This document shows, piece after piece, positions 9,581 to 18,441 of a stretch of 64,000 bases of DNA (its first letter is position 1; every line of letters starts with the position of its first letter). Origin of the DNA: Phycicoccus sp. Root101 (GTDB lineage: Bacteria > Actinomycetota > Actinomycetes > Actinomycetales > Dermatophilaceae); the NCBI RefSeq assembly GCF_001426245.1, contig NZ_LMCM01000009.1, positions 186,001 through 250,000 of the forward strand. Reading direction: 5' to 3'. Below the pieces are notes generated by a model that saw nothing but the letters and a program-made list of their open reading frames with translations, ran no database searches and was not told the origin of the DNA. Made by a program: the position numbers and the translations under genes.

Positions 9581-10737
9581 GCGACCGCACCGAGTTCCTG
9601 CACCCCGACTTCGAGCCGGGCGAGTTCGACCGCATCGAGCGCGAGCTGCGGCGTTCGCTGACCCAGGAGTCGGGCCGGATGCGCCCCACGGACCGGCTCG
9701 ACACGATCCTGCACGAGGCCCACCGCGCCGGTCCGGTCACGGCGACCGGCGGGACGGGGATGCGTCGTTGGCTCGCGCCCGCCGCCGCGGCCGCCGTGGT
9801 GGCCGCCATCGCCGGCGGCGTGTGGCTGTCCAACCAGGACCCCACGGCGACCCCCGGGCCCCCCGCGGGCAGCCCGTCGGCGACCGTCCCGGCACCCACC
9901 GCCACCGGCCCCTCGGCCACCGACCAGCCCACCACCGCCCCCACCCAGACCTCGAGCCCGACCACGTCCCCGAACAGCGGGCCCGGTGTCGTCATGACGT
10001 TCCCGGCCTACTTCGTCGGGCCTGTCGGAGGCTCCACACCCACGTACAAGCTGTTCAGGGAGTTCATCCGCCAAGAGGTGGCAGCCGACCCCACTCCGGC
10101 GGACAAGGTGACGGTCGCGCTGACCCTGGCCATGAACGCCCAGCCCTACTCGAACACCGACGGCTACCTCCAGCCGTGGTCGGGCACCACCGTGACCGCG
10201 GCGACGGTGGCGAACGACGTCATCGAGGTGCGGCTGAGCGGTCCCGGCGCCGAGGGTTTCACCCCCGAGGTCCAGCGACTCGCGGTGCAGCAGCTCGTGT
10301 GGACCGCGGAGGCAGCAGTCGGTCGGGGCCCGCTCCCGGTCAGGTTCGAGATCGAGGGAGGCGCGACGAAGCTGTTCGGGTCGATCTCGACGGACCAGTC
10401 CTTCACCCGGCCCTCGGCGGACGAGTCCTGGAAGGACCTCGCGCCGATCTGGGTCACCGCACCGTCGCGCGACCAGGTGCTGCCGTCGGCGTCACCCGTC
10501 ACGGTCAAGGGTGAGGCGAGCGTGTTCGAGGCCACCGTGGGCTGGGAGCTCACCCGAGGCACGACCTCCGTGAAGACCGGCAACGCCATGGCGACCATCG
10601 GTGCGCCCAGCCGGGGCACCTACTCCTTCTCGCTCGGCACCCTCGCGCCCGGCACCTACACGGTGAAGGTCTATGAGGCCAGCGCCAAGGACGGGTCGAT
10701 CGCAGCCGAGGACTCGGTCACCTTCACGGTGAAGTAG
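9577..10737 (+). CDS. membrane-anchored GerMN/Gmad2 domain protein, possible anti-sigma partner
   Basis: A 386-residue protein with a cytoplasmic N-terminus (1-62), one membrane helix (about 65-84), a Pro/Thr/Ser-rich linker (87-137) and an outside part with two domains. The first (about 140-275) fits the GerMN/sporulation-spore-germination fold; the second (about 290-386, ending SFSLGTLAPGTYTVKVYEAS and DSVTFTVK) fits the immunoglobulin-like Gmad2 domain. These domains came to notice in spore formers but are common in non-sporulating Actinobacteria. Overlap of its ATG with the sigma factor stop implies coupling, so a sensing or anti-sigma role is a fair inference. No zinc-binding HxxxCxxC anti-sigma motif is seen in the N-terminus. 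Confidence 0.8.
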   Translation: MSDRTEFLHPDFEPGEFDRIERELRRSLTQESGRMRPTDRLDTILHEAHRAGPVTATGGTGMRRWLAPAAAAAVVAAIAGGVWLSNQDPTATPGPPAGSPSATVPAPTATGPSATDQPTTAPTQTSSPTTSPNSGPGVVMTFPAYFVGPVGGSTPTYKLFREFIRQEVAADPTPADKVTVALTLAMNAQPYSNTDGYLQPWSGTTVTAATVANDVIEVRLSGPGAEGFTPEVQRLAVQQLVWTAEAAVGRGPLPVRFEIEGGATKLFGSISTDQSFTRPSADESWKDLAPIWVTAPSRDQVLPSASPVTVKGEASVFEATVGWELTRGTTSVKTGNAMATIGAPSRGTYSFSLGTLAPGTYTVKVYEASAKDGSIAAEDSVTFTVK

Positions 10738-10791
10738 CCCTCGCGGACGGGCTCAGCGCCAGCGCGCCGCGGCGCTGAGCACCGCGAGGGC
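10737..10791. terminator. nested inverted repeat between convergent genes
   Basis: An outer 10-bp stem (GCCCTCGCGG 10737-10746 with CCGCGAGGGC 10782-10791) encloses an inner 10-bp stem (GCTCAGCGCC 10751-10760 with GGCGCTGAGC 10771-10780). It covers the last codons of rsmE and the end of the Gmad2 gene and can stop transcription from both sides. Confidence 0.7.
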
Positions 10792-11496
10792 AGCCGGTCC
10801 GGCGCTCGACGAACGCAGCACCGTCGGCCCGAGTCGCACCGTCACCGCGCCAGCAGCCTCGAGCGCGGCCACCTCCTCAGGGGTGATGCCTCCCTCGGGC
10901 CCCACGACCACGAGCACCTCGCCGGAGTCCGGAACCCGTTGCGCCGCAAGGCTCTGGGTGGCGTCCTCGTGCAGCACGTATGCCGCCGCCGCGGCGCCCA
11001 CACGCGCCGCCAGGGTCTTCGTCGTGGCCAGCTCCGCGACGACCGGGACGCGAGACCGGCGCGACTGCTTGGCAGCGGCGACCACGGCCGACTCCCACTT
11101 GCGACGGGCCTTGTCGCCCCGCTCCCCACGCCACTGGACGATGCAGCGCGACGCCTGCCACGGGACGACCTCGTCGACCCCGAACTCGGTCGCCGCCTCG
11201 ACGGCCTGGTCGTCGCGGTCGCCCTTCGCGAGGGCCTGGACGAGGACGAACCTTGGCTCGCCCTCGGGCTCGATGGCCAGCTCGGCGACGACCAGGTCGA
11301 GCTCGGCCTTCCCGGCTGCCACGACGTCGCACGTCGCGCGCAGCCCCAGCCCGTCAGCCAGGAGCACCCGCTCCCCCGCGGCGATGCGGCGCACCGTCGC
11401 GGCGTGCCGCCCCTCCGGCCCGTCGAGGACCACCTTCGCCCCGGGGACCGCTCCTGCGAGCAGCGCCGGGTCGACGAGGAAGAGCGGGAGGGTCAT
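10753..11496 (-). CDS. rsmE: 16S rRNA (uracil-1498-N3)-methyltransferase
   Basis: RsmE methylates U1498 of 16S rRNA using S-adenosylmethionine. The 247-residue protein shows the PUA-like N-terminus (LDGPEGRHAATVRRIAAGE) and the SPOUT knot motifs: ALAKGDRDD, VVVGPEGGITPEE near residues 194-206, and LGPTVLRSSSAGPAAL near 220-235. It follows dnaJ by 33 nt and ends at a nested hairpin against the Gmad2 gene. The hrcA-dnaJ-rsmE order is typical of Actinobacteria. Confidence 0.96.
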   Translation of the reverse strand: MTLPLFLVDPALLAGAVPGAKVVLDGPEGRHAATVRRIAAGERVLLADGLGLRATCDVVAAGKAELDLVVAELAIEPEGEPRFVLVQALAKGDRDDQAVEAATEFGVDEVVPWQASRCIVQWRGERGDKARRKWESAVVAAAKQSRRSRVPVVAELATTKTLAARVGAAAAAYVLHEDATQSLAAQRVPDSGEVLVVVGPEGGITPEEVAALEAAGAVTVRLGPTVLRSSSAGPAALAVLSAAARWR

Positions 11497-11529
11497 GGGA
11501 GCAGCCTGGGGCGGTGCGGGCGGGCCCCG

Positions 11530-12654
11530 CTACTTGGCCTTGAACGCGTCGCGGAGCTTGCCGAACAGGCCCGGGTGGGCGGGCGTCATACGACCCTCGG
11601 GGCGCTCCTCGCCGCGCAGGGCGGCGAGCTGGCGCAGGAGCTCCTCCTGCTGCTCGTCCAGCTTCGTCGGGGTCAGGATCGTCGCGTGGACGATGAGGTC
11701 CCCACGACCACCACCGCGCAGGTGGGTGACACCGAGGCCACGGAGGGTCATGGCGTCACCGGACTGCGTGCCGGGCTTGATCTCGAGCTCGTTGACACCG
11801 TCGAAGGTGTCGAGCTTGAGGGTCGTCCCGAGCGCACCTGCCGTCATCGGCAGCTCGACCGTGCAGTGCAGGTCGTCGCCACGGCGCTGGAAGGTCTGGT
11901 GCGGACGGACGGCGACCTCGACGTAGAGGTCCCCGGCGGGACCGCCACCCTGGCCGACCTCGCCCTCCCCCGTGAGCTGGATGCGGGTGCCGGTGTCGAC
12001 GCCTGCGGGAACCTTGATCTTCAGGGTGCGACGGGTGCGGACGCGTCCGTCGCCCGAGCACTCGAAGCAGGGGCTGACGAGGACCTCGCCGTACCCCTGG
12101 CAGGTCATGCAGGGACGGGTCGTCATGACCTGCCCGAGGAACGAGCGCTGCACCTGCTGGATCTCGCCGCGACCGCCGCAGACGTCACAGGTCCGGCGGG
12201 ACGTGCCCGGCTGGGCCCCGTCACCGTGGCAGGTGGAGCAGACGACCGCGGTCTCGACGGTGAGCTCCTGCTCGCCACCGAAGACGGCGTCGGCGAGGTC
12301 GAGGTCGAGCCGGATCAGGGCGTCCTGGCCGCGGCGCTGGCGCGACCGGGGGCCGCGCTGGGCCTGACCGGCACCGGCGCCGAAGAAGGCGTCCATGATG
12401 TCGCTGAAGGAGAAGCCCTGGCCGAACCCCGCGGCACCGGCGGCATACGGGTCGGCGCCCTGGTCGTAGGAGCGCTTCTTCTCCGCGTCGGAGAGCACGT
12501 CGTAGGCCTGGGAGACCTTCTTGAACTGCTCTTCCGCCTCGGGGCTGGGGTTGACGTCCGGGTGCAACCGCCGGGCCATCTTGCGGTAGGCCCGCTTGAT
12601 CTCCTCCGGCGACGCGTCCTTGGAGACGCCCAGGTCCTGGTAGTAGTCGTTCAA
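11530..12654 (-). CDS. dnaJ: chaperone protein DnaJ (DnaJ2 type)
   Basis: A type I Hsp40 of 374 residues that stimulates DnaK ATPase activity and delivers substrates. The J-domain has HPD at 31-33. A Gly/Phe-rich part follows (about 70-100), then four CxxCxGxG zinc repeats ([32 protein letters not shown]; about 139-205) and the C-terminal substrate domains. It lies 58 nt behind hrcA and not next to dnaK, so it is the second, HrcA-linked DnaJ of Actinobacteria and is probably heat-induced through the upstream CIRCE operator. Confidence 0.97.
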   Translation of the reverse strand: MNDYYQDLGVSKDASPEEIKRAYRKMARRLHPDVNPSPEAEEQFKKVSQAYDVLSDAEKKRSYDQGADPYAAGAAGFGQGFSFSDIMDAFFGAGAGQAQRGPRSRQRRGQDALIRLDLDLADAVFGGEQELTVETAVVCSTCHGDGAQPGTSRRTCDVCGGRGEIQQVQRSFLGQVMTTRPCMTCQGYGEVLVSPCFECSGDGRVRTRRTLKIKVPAGVDTGTRIQLTGEGEVGQGGGPAGDLYVEVAVRPHQTFQRRGDDLHCTVELPMTAGALGTTLKLDTFDGVNELEIKPGTQSGDAMTLRGLGVTHLRGGGRGDLIVHATILTPTKLDEQQEELLRQLAALRGEERPEGRMTPAHPGLFGKLRDAFKAK

Positions 12655-12712
12655 CGAGAGTCCTTGTCAGTGGTGCGAGGGGTGGATCGGTGAGCCCGGT
12701 CGGGCACAGGCG

Positions 12713-13744
12713 TCACTGCGCCAGGATCCGGGAGACGTACGTGGCGACTGCCCGCACCGACGCCATCGTCGTGGGGTAGTCCATGCGGGTGGGGCCGAGG
12801 ACGCCGAGGCCCGCGACCAGGTCGGAGCCGCTGCCGTACTCGGTGGCGACGACCGAGGTCGACTGCAGTCCGGCGAACGGGTTCTCGTGCCCGATGCGGA
12901 CCGAGACGGCGTCGCTGGTCTCCCTGGCGGTGCCGAGCAGCTTGAGCAGCACGACGTGCTGCTCGAGCGCCTCGAGCACCGGGCCGATGCTGAGGGGGAA
13001 GTCGGTGCCGACGCGCGCGAGGTTCGACGTGCCTGCCAGCACGACGCGCTCCTCGCGCTCCTCGACCAGGGCGTCCTCCAGGGAGCGGACGACGGCCCGG
13101 ACGAGGTCGCGGTCGGCCGGCTCGAACTCCTCCGGCAGCGACTCGAGGGAAGCGGCTGCGTCGACCAGGCGCTGGCCCACGGCGCTGGCGTTGATCTTCG
13201 CTCGCACCAGCCCCAGGGTGGCCTCGCCCTCGGTCGTGGACAGGTCGTGGGTCGTCTCGATGACCCTCTGCTCGACGCGGCCGGTGTTGACGATGAGCAC
13301 CACCATCAGCCTGGTCGCGCCCATCGGCACGAACTCGATGTGCCGCACCGACGAACGGGTCAACGAGGGGTACTGCATGACCGCGACCTGCCGCGTCAGC
13401 GAGGACAGCAGCCGCACGGTGCGGGCCACGACGTCGTCGAGGTCGACCGCCCCCTCGAGGAACTGGGCGATGGCGGAGCGCTCGGCCGGCGACATCGGCT
13501 TCACCGAGCTCAGGCGGTCGACGAACAAGCGGTAGCCGGCATCCGTGGGCACGCGCCCGGCGCTCGTGTGGGGGGCTGCGATCAGCCCCTCCTCCTCGAG
13601 GGCGGCCATGTCGTTGCGGACGGTGGCGGCGGAGACCCCGAGGTGATGGCGCTCGAGGAGGGCCTTGGACCCCACGGGTTCGGAGGTCTCGACGTAGTCC
13701 TGCACGATCGCGCGCAGCACGGCGAGACGGCGTTCCTCACTCAT
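12713..13744 (-). CDS. hrcA: heat-inducible transcription repressor HrcA
   Basis: HrcA (343 residues) represses heat-shock genes by binding CIRCE operators and depends on chaperonin for folding. The N-terminal winged helix is clear ([20 protein letters not shown], then [20 protein letters not shown] and [14 protein letters not shown]). The ATG at 13744 has a perfect AAAGGAGG 7-10 nt upstream; longer in-frame versions add only Pro/Arg-rich sequence. A CIRCE element lies about 100 bp upstream, so the gene is autoregulated together with dnaJ and rsmE. Confidence 0.97.
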   Translation of the reverse strand: MSEERRLAVLRAIVQDYVETSEPVGSKALLERHHLGVSAATVRNDMAALEEEGLIAAPHTSAGRVPTDAGYRLFVDRLSSVKPMSPAERSAIAQFLEGAVDLDDVVARTVRLLSSLTRQVAVMQYPSLTRSSVRHIEFVPMGATRLMVVLIVNTGRVEQRVIETTHDLSTTEGEATLGLVRAKINASAVGQRLVDAAASLESLPEEFEPADRDLVRAVVRSLEDALVEEREERVVLAGTSNLARVGTDFPLSIGPVLEALEQHVVLLKLLGTARETSDAVSVRIGHENPFAGLQSTSVVATEYGSGSDLVAGLGVLGPTRMDYPTTMASVRAVATYVSRILAQ

Positions 13745-13845
13745 CGGACACCTCCTTTGCGGTCGGACTGGAGACGGGACTTGAGTCGGCGCTGGCGACG
13801 GGTGGCAGCAGGCGGGTCCGGGTCGGGCGGCGACGACGGGGCTGC

Positions 13846-13870
13846 TGGCACTCATGCTCAGCGAGTGCCA
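13846..13870 (-). promoter_or_regulatory. CIRCE operator upstream of hrcA
   Basis: TGGCACTC (13846-13853), a 9-nt spacer and GAGTGCCA (13863-13870) form the HrcA-binding CIRCE element, whose consensus is TTAGCACTC-N9-GAGTGCTAA. Just upstream on the minus strand is TAGACT, a good -10 box, so HrcA bound here would block the promoter. Confidence 0.9.
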
Positions 13871-13953
13871 AGTCTACGGTGTTCCCGGGTCCGGGGCCGC
13901 ACCGGCGGCGCGTCCTCTCCGGTGGCGTCGGCCACGCGGCATACCCTGCGTCG

Positions 13954-14829
13954 GTGTCCGACCGCTATGGCTCCGATGTCCTCTCCGGCGACTGGAAGGT
14001 TCCCCCGAGGGGACGCTCCCGCGAGGTGGAGGCCGAGACCGGCCTGGTCGTCGAGGACGTCGACACCGGGTGGTGCGGCGCCGTCGTGCGCGTCGAGAAG
14101 GCCGGCGGCATGCGCGTGGTGCACCTCGAGGACCGCCGCGGCCGCACCAAGGGGTTCCCGATGGGGCCCGGTTTCCTGCTCGACGGGGCCCCGGTGATCC
14201 TCACGCCGCCGACCGCTGCCGCCCGCGCGAAGCTCGCCGAGGCGAAGGCGGCGACTGCGCGGACGGCGTCCGGGTCGAGGGCGGTCGAGGGCGCCAAGGC
14301 GCGGGTCGCGAGCGGCTCACGGATCTTCGTCGAGGGCCGCCACGACGCCGAGCTCGTCGAGAAGGTCTGGGGGGACGACCTGCGCATCGAGGGAGTCGTC
14401 GTCGAGATGCTCGACGGCGTGGACGACCTCGCCGGGGCCATCCGTGACTTCCGTCCCGGCCCCGGCCAGCGGATGGGGGTCCTCGTCGACCACCTCCTGC
14501 CCGGCACCAAGGAGGACAAGGTCGTCCAGGCGTGCCGCAGGGGCCCGCATGCCGCGCACGTCAAGATCCTGGGCCACCCGTACGTCGACGTCTGGCAGTC
14601 GGTGCGCCCGGAGCGACTGGGCCTGCAGCAGTGGCCCGTCATCCCACGGGGCCAGTCGTGGAAGCACGGGATCTGCCGTCACCTCGGCTGGCAGGCCGAC
14701 AGCCAGGCCGACATCGCCCGGGCGTGGAAGCAGATCCTCGGCACGGTGCGGTCGTACGCCGACCTCGAGCCCACCCTGCTGGCCAGTGTCGAGGAGCTCA
14801 TCGACTTCGTGACCGAGCCGGGGCACTGA
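13954..14829 (+). CDS. DUF3097 family protein
   Basis: A 291-residue protein of a family restricted to Actinobacteria, beginning VSDRYGSDVLSGDWKVP as family members do; hence the GTG at 13954. The first third is beta-rich with VVRVEKAGGMRVVHLEDRRG; a lysine/alanine linker follows. The middle reads IFVEGRHDAELVEKVWG and then GVLVDHLLPGTKEDKV, which has the shape of a Toprim fold (Glu in the first strand, acidic residues after a later strand), as in RNase M5 and OLD nucleases. The function is not established. It is divergent from hrcA, next to the CIRCE region, across a 209-bp gap. A short tandem repeat covers its stop codon. Confidence 0.85.
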   Translation: MSDRYGSDVLSGDWKVPPRGRSREVEAETGLVVEDVDTGWCGAVVRVEKAGGMRVVHLEDRRGRTKGFPMGPGFLLDGAPVILTPPTAAARAKLAEAKAATARTASGSRAVEGAKARVASGSRIFVEGRHDAELVEKVWGDDLRIEGVVVEMLDGVDDLAGAIRDFRPGPGQRMGVLVDHLLPGTKEDKVVQACRRGPHAAHVKILGHPYVDVWQSVRPERLGLQQWPVIPRGQSWKHGICRHLGWQADSQADIARAWKQILGTVRSYADLEPTLLASVEELIDFVTEPGH

Positions 14830-14852
14830 ACCGGGGCACTGAACCGGGGCAC
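14818..14852 (+). repeat. 13-bp tandem repeat over a stop codon
   Basis: The unit CCGGGGCACTGAA occurs twice in full (14818-14830, 14831-14843) and a third time in part (14844-14852). The TGA of the first unit is the stop of the DUF3097 gene, so unit changes here would not alter the protein. Confidence 0.8.
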
Positions 14853-14967
14853 GGTCGGGGTCGACCCTGACGCACCCCTGACCCGCCCCTCGCCAGACCC
14901 CGAAAGTCCTGTCTGCACGGGTCGTCATGCGTTTCACTGGTGGAAGACACCACCACGGAGGAACACC

Positions 14968-15408
14968 ATGACCGAACAACCGCAGCCCCAGGCCCCCGGC
15001 TCCCAGCCGGTGCCGCCGCCCCCCGGTCCGTCCGGACCGCCCCCGGTCTACGGCTCCGGCCCGAAGCCGATGTCGCAGCAGGACGAGAAGACCTGGGCGA
15101 CCCTGGCCCACCTGGCACCCTTCGCCGCCGCCCTCGTCGGGCTGCCGTTCCTGGGACCACTGATCGTCTTCCTGCTCCTCAAGGACCGTGGGCCGTTCGT
15201 GCGGGCCCACGCTGCCCAGGCGTTGAACTTCCAGATCATCACCACCATCGCGCTGTGGGTCTTCGGACTGCTGTCGTTCGTGCTCATCGGGATCCCGTTC
15301 GTGATCGCCACGGGGATCGCCTGGATCGTCCTGCCGATCATCGCGGCGATCAAGGCCAACAACGGTGAGTGGTACCGCTACCCGTTCACGCCCGAGCTGG
15401 TGAAGTGA
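14968..15408 (+). CDS. DUF4870 small membrane protein
   Basis: A 146-residue protein with a Pro/Gln/Gly-rich N-terminal 35 residues, then the DUF4870 core: DEKTWATLAHLAPFAAAL, a first membrane helix, LKDRGPFVRAHAAQALNFQI, then two close hydrophobic segments and the ending EWYRYPFTPELVK. Related to the Tic20-like group. A GGAGG lies 8 nt before the ATG. The function is unknown. It stands alone between DUF3097 and the convergent hemW. Confidence 0.85.
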   Translation: MTEQPQPQAPGSQPVPPPPGPSGPPPVYGSGPKPMSQQDEKTWATLAHLAPFAAALVGLPFLGPLIVFLLLKDRGPFVRAHAAQALNFQIITTIALWVFGLLSFVLIGIPFVIATGIAWIVLPIIAAIKANNGEWYRYPFTPELVK

Positions 15409-15415
15409 CCTCGGG

Positions 15416-16648
15416 CTAACGCAGCCCGAGCAGCCGCCGCACCACGGTGTCGGCCAGCAGGCGGCCCTGCCTCGTCAGCACGACCCGCTGACGGCGCAGG
15501 GCCGCTGCCGCGTCCACGAGCTCGTCGGCGATGAGACCTGCGACAGCCGTCCGCCCTTCCGGCTGGAGGTCGTCGATCGGCAGTCCCTCGACCAGGCGTA
15601 CCCCGAGCAGCACGCGCTCGTCGTAGCGCTGCTCGTCGGTGAGCGTCTCGCGGCCGTGGGCCGGGCTCGTGCCGGGTGAGGCGACGCGGGCGGCATACGC
15701 GTTGGGGTGCTTGACGTTCCACCACCGCACGCCGCCGACATGGCTGTGCGCGCCGGGGCCGATCCCCCACCAGTTGCCGTCGGCCCAGTAGCCGTCGTTG
15801 TGGCGGCAGCGGGCGTCCTCGCGGGTGGCCCAGTTGCTCACCTCGTACCAGCCGAAGCCTGCGGCGGTGAGGTGCTCGTCGGCGATCTCGTACTTCGCCG
15901 CCTCGTCGTCGTCCTCCGGCGCCGGCACCTGCCCACGACGGACCTGGGCGGCCAGCTTGGTGCCGTCCTCGACGACGAGGGCGTAGGCCGAGACGTGGTC
16001 GGGTGCGAGGTCGGTCGCGGTGCGCAGGCTGGTGCGCCAGTCGTCGAGGCTCTCCCCCGGCGTTCCGTAGATGAGGTCGAGGCTCACCTGCAGGCCCGCG
16101 GACCGGGCCGCGTCGACGGCGCGGGCGACGTTGGCCGGGTCATGGGTGCGTTCGAGGGTGCGCAGCACGTGCGGCACCGCGGACTGCATGCCGAGCGACA
16201 CCCGGGTGAACCCGGCATCGGCCAGCACGCGAAGGCCCTCGGGAGTCACGGAGTCGGGGTTCGCCTCAGTCGTCACCTCGGCATCACCGGCCAGCCCGAA
16301 CCGGTCCCGTATGCCGTGCAGCATGCTCGCGAGGTCGGCGGCGGCCAGCATCGTCGGCGTCCCGCCGCCGACGAACACGGTCTGCACCTCGGGTGCCCGG
16401 TCACCAAGGACCGAGGCGGCGAGGTCGAGCTCCCGGACCGCCGCACCCGCGAACGTCGCCACGCTCGCACCGTCGTTGCCGAGCTCGGTCAGCGTGTAGG
16501 TGTTGAAGTCGCAGTAGCCGCAGCGCACCGAGCAGAACGGCACGTGCAGGTAGATCCCGAACGGCCGGGACGGCAGGGTCGCCAGGGCCGACTCGGGCAG
16601 GAGACCGTCCGCGGGCGCGGGGTCGCCGTCGGGCAGGGCGCTGGGCAT
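15416..16648 (-). CDS. hemW: radical SAM heme chaperone HemW
   Basis: HemW (410 residues) resembles coproporphyrinogen dehydrogenase HemN but acts in heme trafficking. The radical-SAM cluster motif is C39-x3-C43-x2-C46 in PFCSVRCGYCDF; GGGTPT and the SAM-site LDLIYGTPGE follow. Members of the HemW subgroup lack the extra N-terminal cysteine and substrate residues of true HemN. It is monocistronic, convergent with the DUF4870 gene and divergent from the cyclodeaminase-like gene, with a 41-bp gap to the latter. Confidence 0.95.
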   Translation of the reverse strand: MPSALPDGDPAPADGLLPESALATLPSRPFGIYLHVPFCSVRCGYCDFNTYTLTELGNDGASVATFAGAAVRELDLAASVLGDRAPEVQTVFVGGGTPTMLAAADLASMLHGIRDRFGLAGDAEVTTEANPDSVTPEGLRVLADAGFTRVSLGMQSAVPHVLRTLERTHDPANVARAVDAARSAGLQVSLDLIYGTPGESLDDWRTSLRTATDLAPDHVSAYALVVEDGTKLAAQVRRGQVPAPEDDDEAAKYEIADEHLTAAGFGWYEVSNWATREDARCRHNDGYWADGNWWGIGPGAHSHVGGVRWWNVKHPNAYAARVASPGTSPAHGRETLTDEQRYDERVLLGVRLVEGLPIDDLQPEGRTAVAGLIADELVDAAAALRRQRVVLTRQGRLLADTVVRRLLGLR

Positions 16649-16689
16649 GTGGCCATCCTCTCAGCCTGCCGCGCAGCTACCGTCGTCGG

Positions 16690-17634
16690 ATGCGCCACCT
16701 CTCCGACGCGGACGTCGAGGCCCTGCTCCCCCCGCCGGCCGAGGCAGTGCGCCTCGTGCACGACGCGCTCGTCGCCCTGTCCCGCGGTGAGGCCGAGGTG
16801 CCGCCGAAGCCGACCGTCCACGCACCCGGCGGAGCGTTCGCGAATGCCATGCCCGCGGCATACCCGGCCCGAAACCTGTTGGGGTGCAAGTGGATAAGCA
16901 TCTTCCCGGACAACCCGTCGCACGGGCTCCCGACCGTCAGCGGGCTCATGGTCGTCAACGACGGTAGGACCGGAGCTCCCCGGGCCGTCATGTCCGCCGG
17001 CGCCCTGACGGCAGCCCGGACGGCCGCGGTCTCGGGTGCCTGCATCGCTGCGCTCGCCGCGACCGGTGCGCCCGCGGGCTTCACCGGTGCCGGCCTGCAG
17101 GCACGTTCGCACCTGCGCGTGCTGGAGGCGCTGGGTCACCTCGACGTCACCGTGTACGCGCGGCGCGCCGACGCCCGGGCTGAGCTGATGGCGTGGGCGG
17201 AGGAGCACGTCCCCCGGGTACGGCTTCGCGTCACCGACGACGCGCGGGAAGCCGTCCTGGGACGCCCGGTCGTGGTCACCGGACTGTCGATCGGGCTGAC
17301 CGGCGCCGAGCTCGACCCGTCGTGGATCGCACCGGACGCGCTGGTCCTGCCGCTGGACTACGCCACCTCGGTGGGTCCGGCGCTGGCGCGAGCCTCGGTG
17401 CTTGCGGCCGACCACGTCCCGCAGTTCGAGGCGGTGCGGGTCGCCGGCACGCTCGGTGAGTACCCGGCGACGACGACGTGGACCGGCTCGCTGCTCGACC
17501 AGGCGCGACCCGACGGACGCATCGTCTGCCAGAACCTCGGCAACGGCCTCAGTGACCTGGTCGTCGCCGCAGCGGTGGCCGACGCCGCCGAGGCGCAGGG
17601 TGCCGGACACCTGGTGGACACCGGGTCCGCGTAG
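16690..17634 (+). CDS. ornithine cyclodeaminase / mu-crystallin family protein
   Basis: A 314-residue NAD(P)-dependent protein. The N-terminus (MRHLSDADVEALLP) and the dinucleotide loop GAGLQARSHL near residue 135-145 match the ornithine cyclodeaminase/mu-crystallin family, which includes alanine dehydrogenases and imine reductases. The exact reaction is not predictable. It is followed after 9 nt by a tyrosine phosphatase gene and then a Nudix gene on the same strand, so the three may form an operon. Confidence 0.88.
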   Translation: MRHLSDADVEALLPPPAEAVRLVHDALVALSRGEAEVPPKPTVHAPGGAFANAMPAAYPARNLLGCKWISIFPDNPSHGLPTVSGLMVVNDGRTGAPRAVMSAGALTAARTAAVSGACIAALAATGAPAGFTGAGLQARSHLRVLEALGHLDVTVYARRADARAELMAWAEEHVPRVRLRVTDDAREAVLGRPVVVTGLSIGLTGAELDPSWIAPDALVLPLDYATSVGPALARASVLAADHVPQFEAVRVAGTLGEYPATTTWTGSLLDQARPDGRIVCQNLGNGLSDLVVAAAVADAAEAQGAGHLVDTGSA

Positions 17635-17643
17635 GGTCCAAGG

Positions 17644-18441
17644 GTGAGCACCTCCCGCTGGATCGACCTCGACGGTGTCGTCAACATGCGTGACGTGGGC
17701 GGGCTGCCCACCACCGACCGAGGCACCGTCGCCACTGGACGGCTGTTGCGTTCGGACAACCTGCAGGACCTCAGCGACGCCGACATCGACCACCTCGTCG
17801 AGGTCGTCGGGGTCAGCGACATCGTCGACCTGCGCAGCAACGTCGAGGTCCACATCGAGGGCCCGGCACCACTGCAGGTGCGCGGACTGGCGACGCACCA
17901 CCGGTACTCCCTCTTCCGCGACGACGAGCGCGAGATCACCGCCGGGGACGCCCTGGTCGTGCCGTGGTCGAAGAAGAACCAGAAGGAGGCCGACGCCCGT
18001 CCCCGGCTCGATGACGACTACTGGGCCAGCCACTACCTCGGCTACCTCGTCGACCGGCCGGACTCGATCCTCGGAGCCCTGGAGGTCATCTCCCTAGCGC
18101 AGGGAGCCACGGTCGTGCACTGCGCGGCCGGCAAGGACCGCACCGGCACCGTCGTGGGCCTGGCCCTGTCGGTCGCCGGCGTCTCCGACGAGGACGTCGT
18201 CGCCGACTACGTCGCGACCGGTGAACGCATCGAGCAGATCGTGGGCCGGCTCATGGCGAGACCCGCGTACGGCGAGGTGCTCAAGGACCAGCCGATGGAC
18301 CACCACCGCCCCAAGCCCGAGACGATGACCCGCATCCTCACGGTGCTCCGCGAGCGCCACGGTGGCGCGGGTGGTTGGCTGCAGGAGCAGGGCTGGAGCG
18401 TCGACCAGGTCGAGGCGCTCCGCGGCCACCTGCGCGCATGA
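17644..18441 (+). CDS. tyrosine phosphatase family protein (PtpB/IphP type)
   Basis: A 265-residue protein with the phosphate-binding loop HCAAGKDRTG, a match to HCxxGKDRT of the PtpB-like protein tyrosine and phosphoinositide phosphatases. The N-terminal signature NMRDVGGLPT and LLRSDNL also fit. There is no signal peptide. The GTG start lies 9 nt after the previous gene and its stop overlaps the next start (ATGA). The natural substrate is unknown. Confidence 0.92.
   Translation: MSTSRWIDLDGVVNMRDVGGLPTTDRGTVATGRLLRSDNLQDLSDADIDHLVEVVGVSDIVDLRSNVEVHIEGPAPLQVRGLATHHRYSLFRDDEREITAGDALVVPWSKKNQKEADARPRLDDDYWASHYLGYLVDRPDSILGALEVISLAQGATVVHCAAGKDRTGTVVGLALSVAGVSDEDVVADYVATGERIEQIVGRLMARPAYGEVLKDQPMDHHRPKPETMTRILTVLRERHGGAGGWLQEQGWSVDQVEALRGHLRA

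Noticed and set aside
14818-14852. CRISPR-like repeat array
   Set aside because: Units are 13 bp, contiguous, with no spacers; it is a simple tandem repeat. No CRISPR array is present anywhere in the window.
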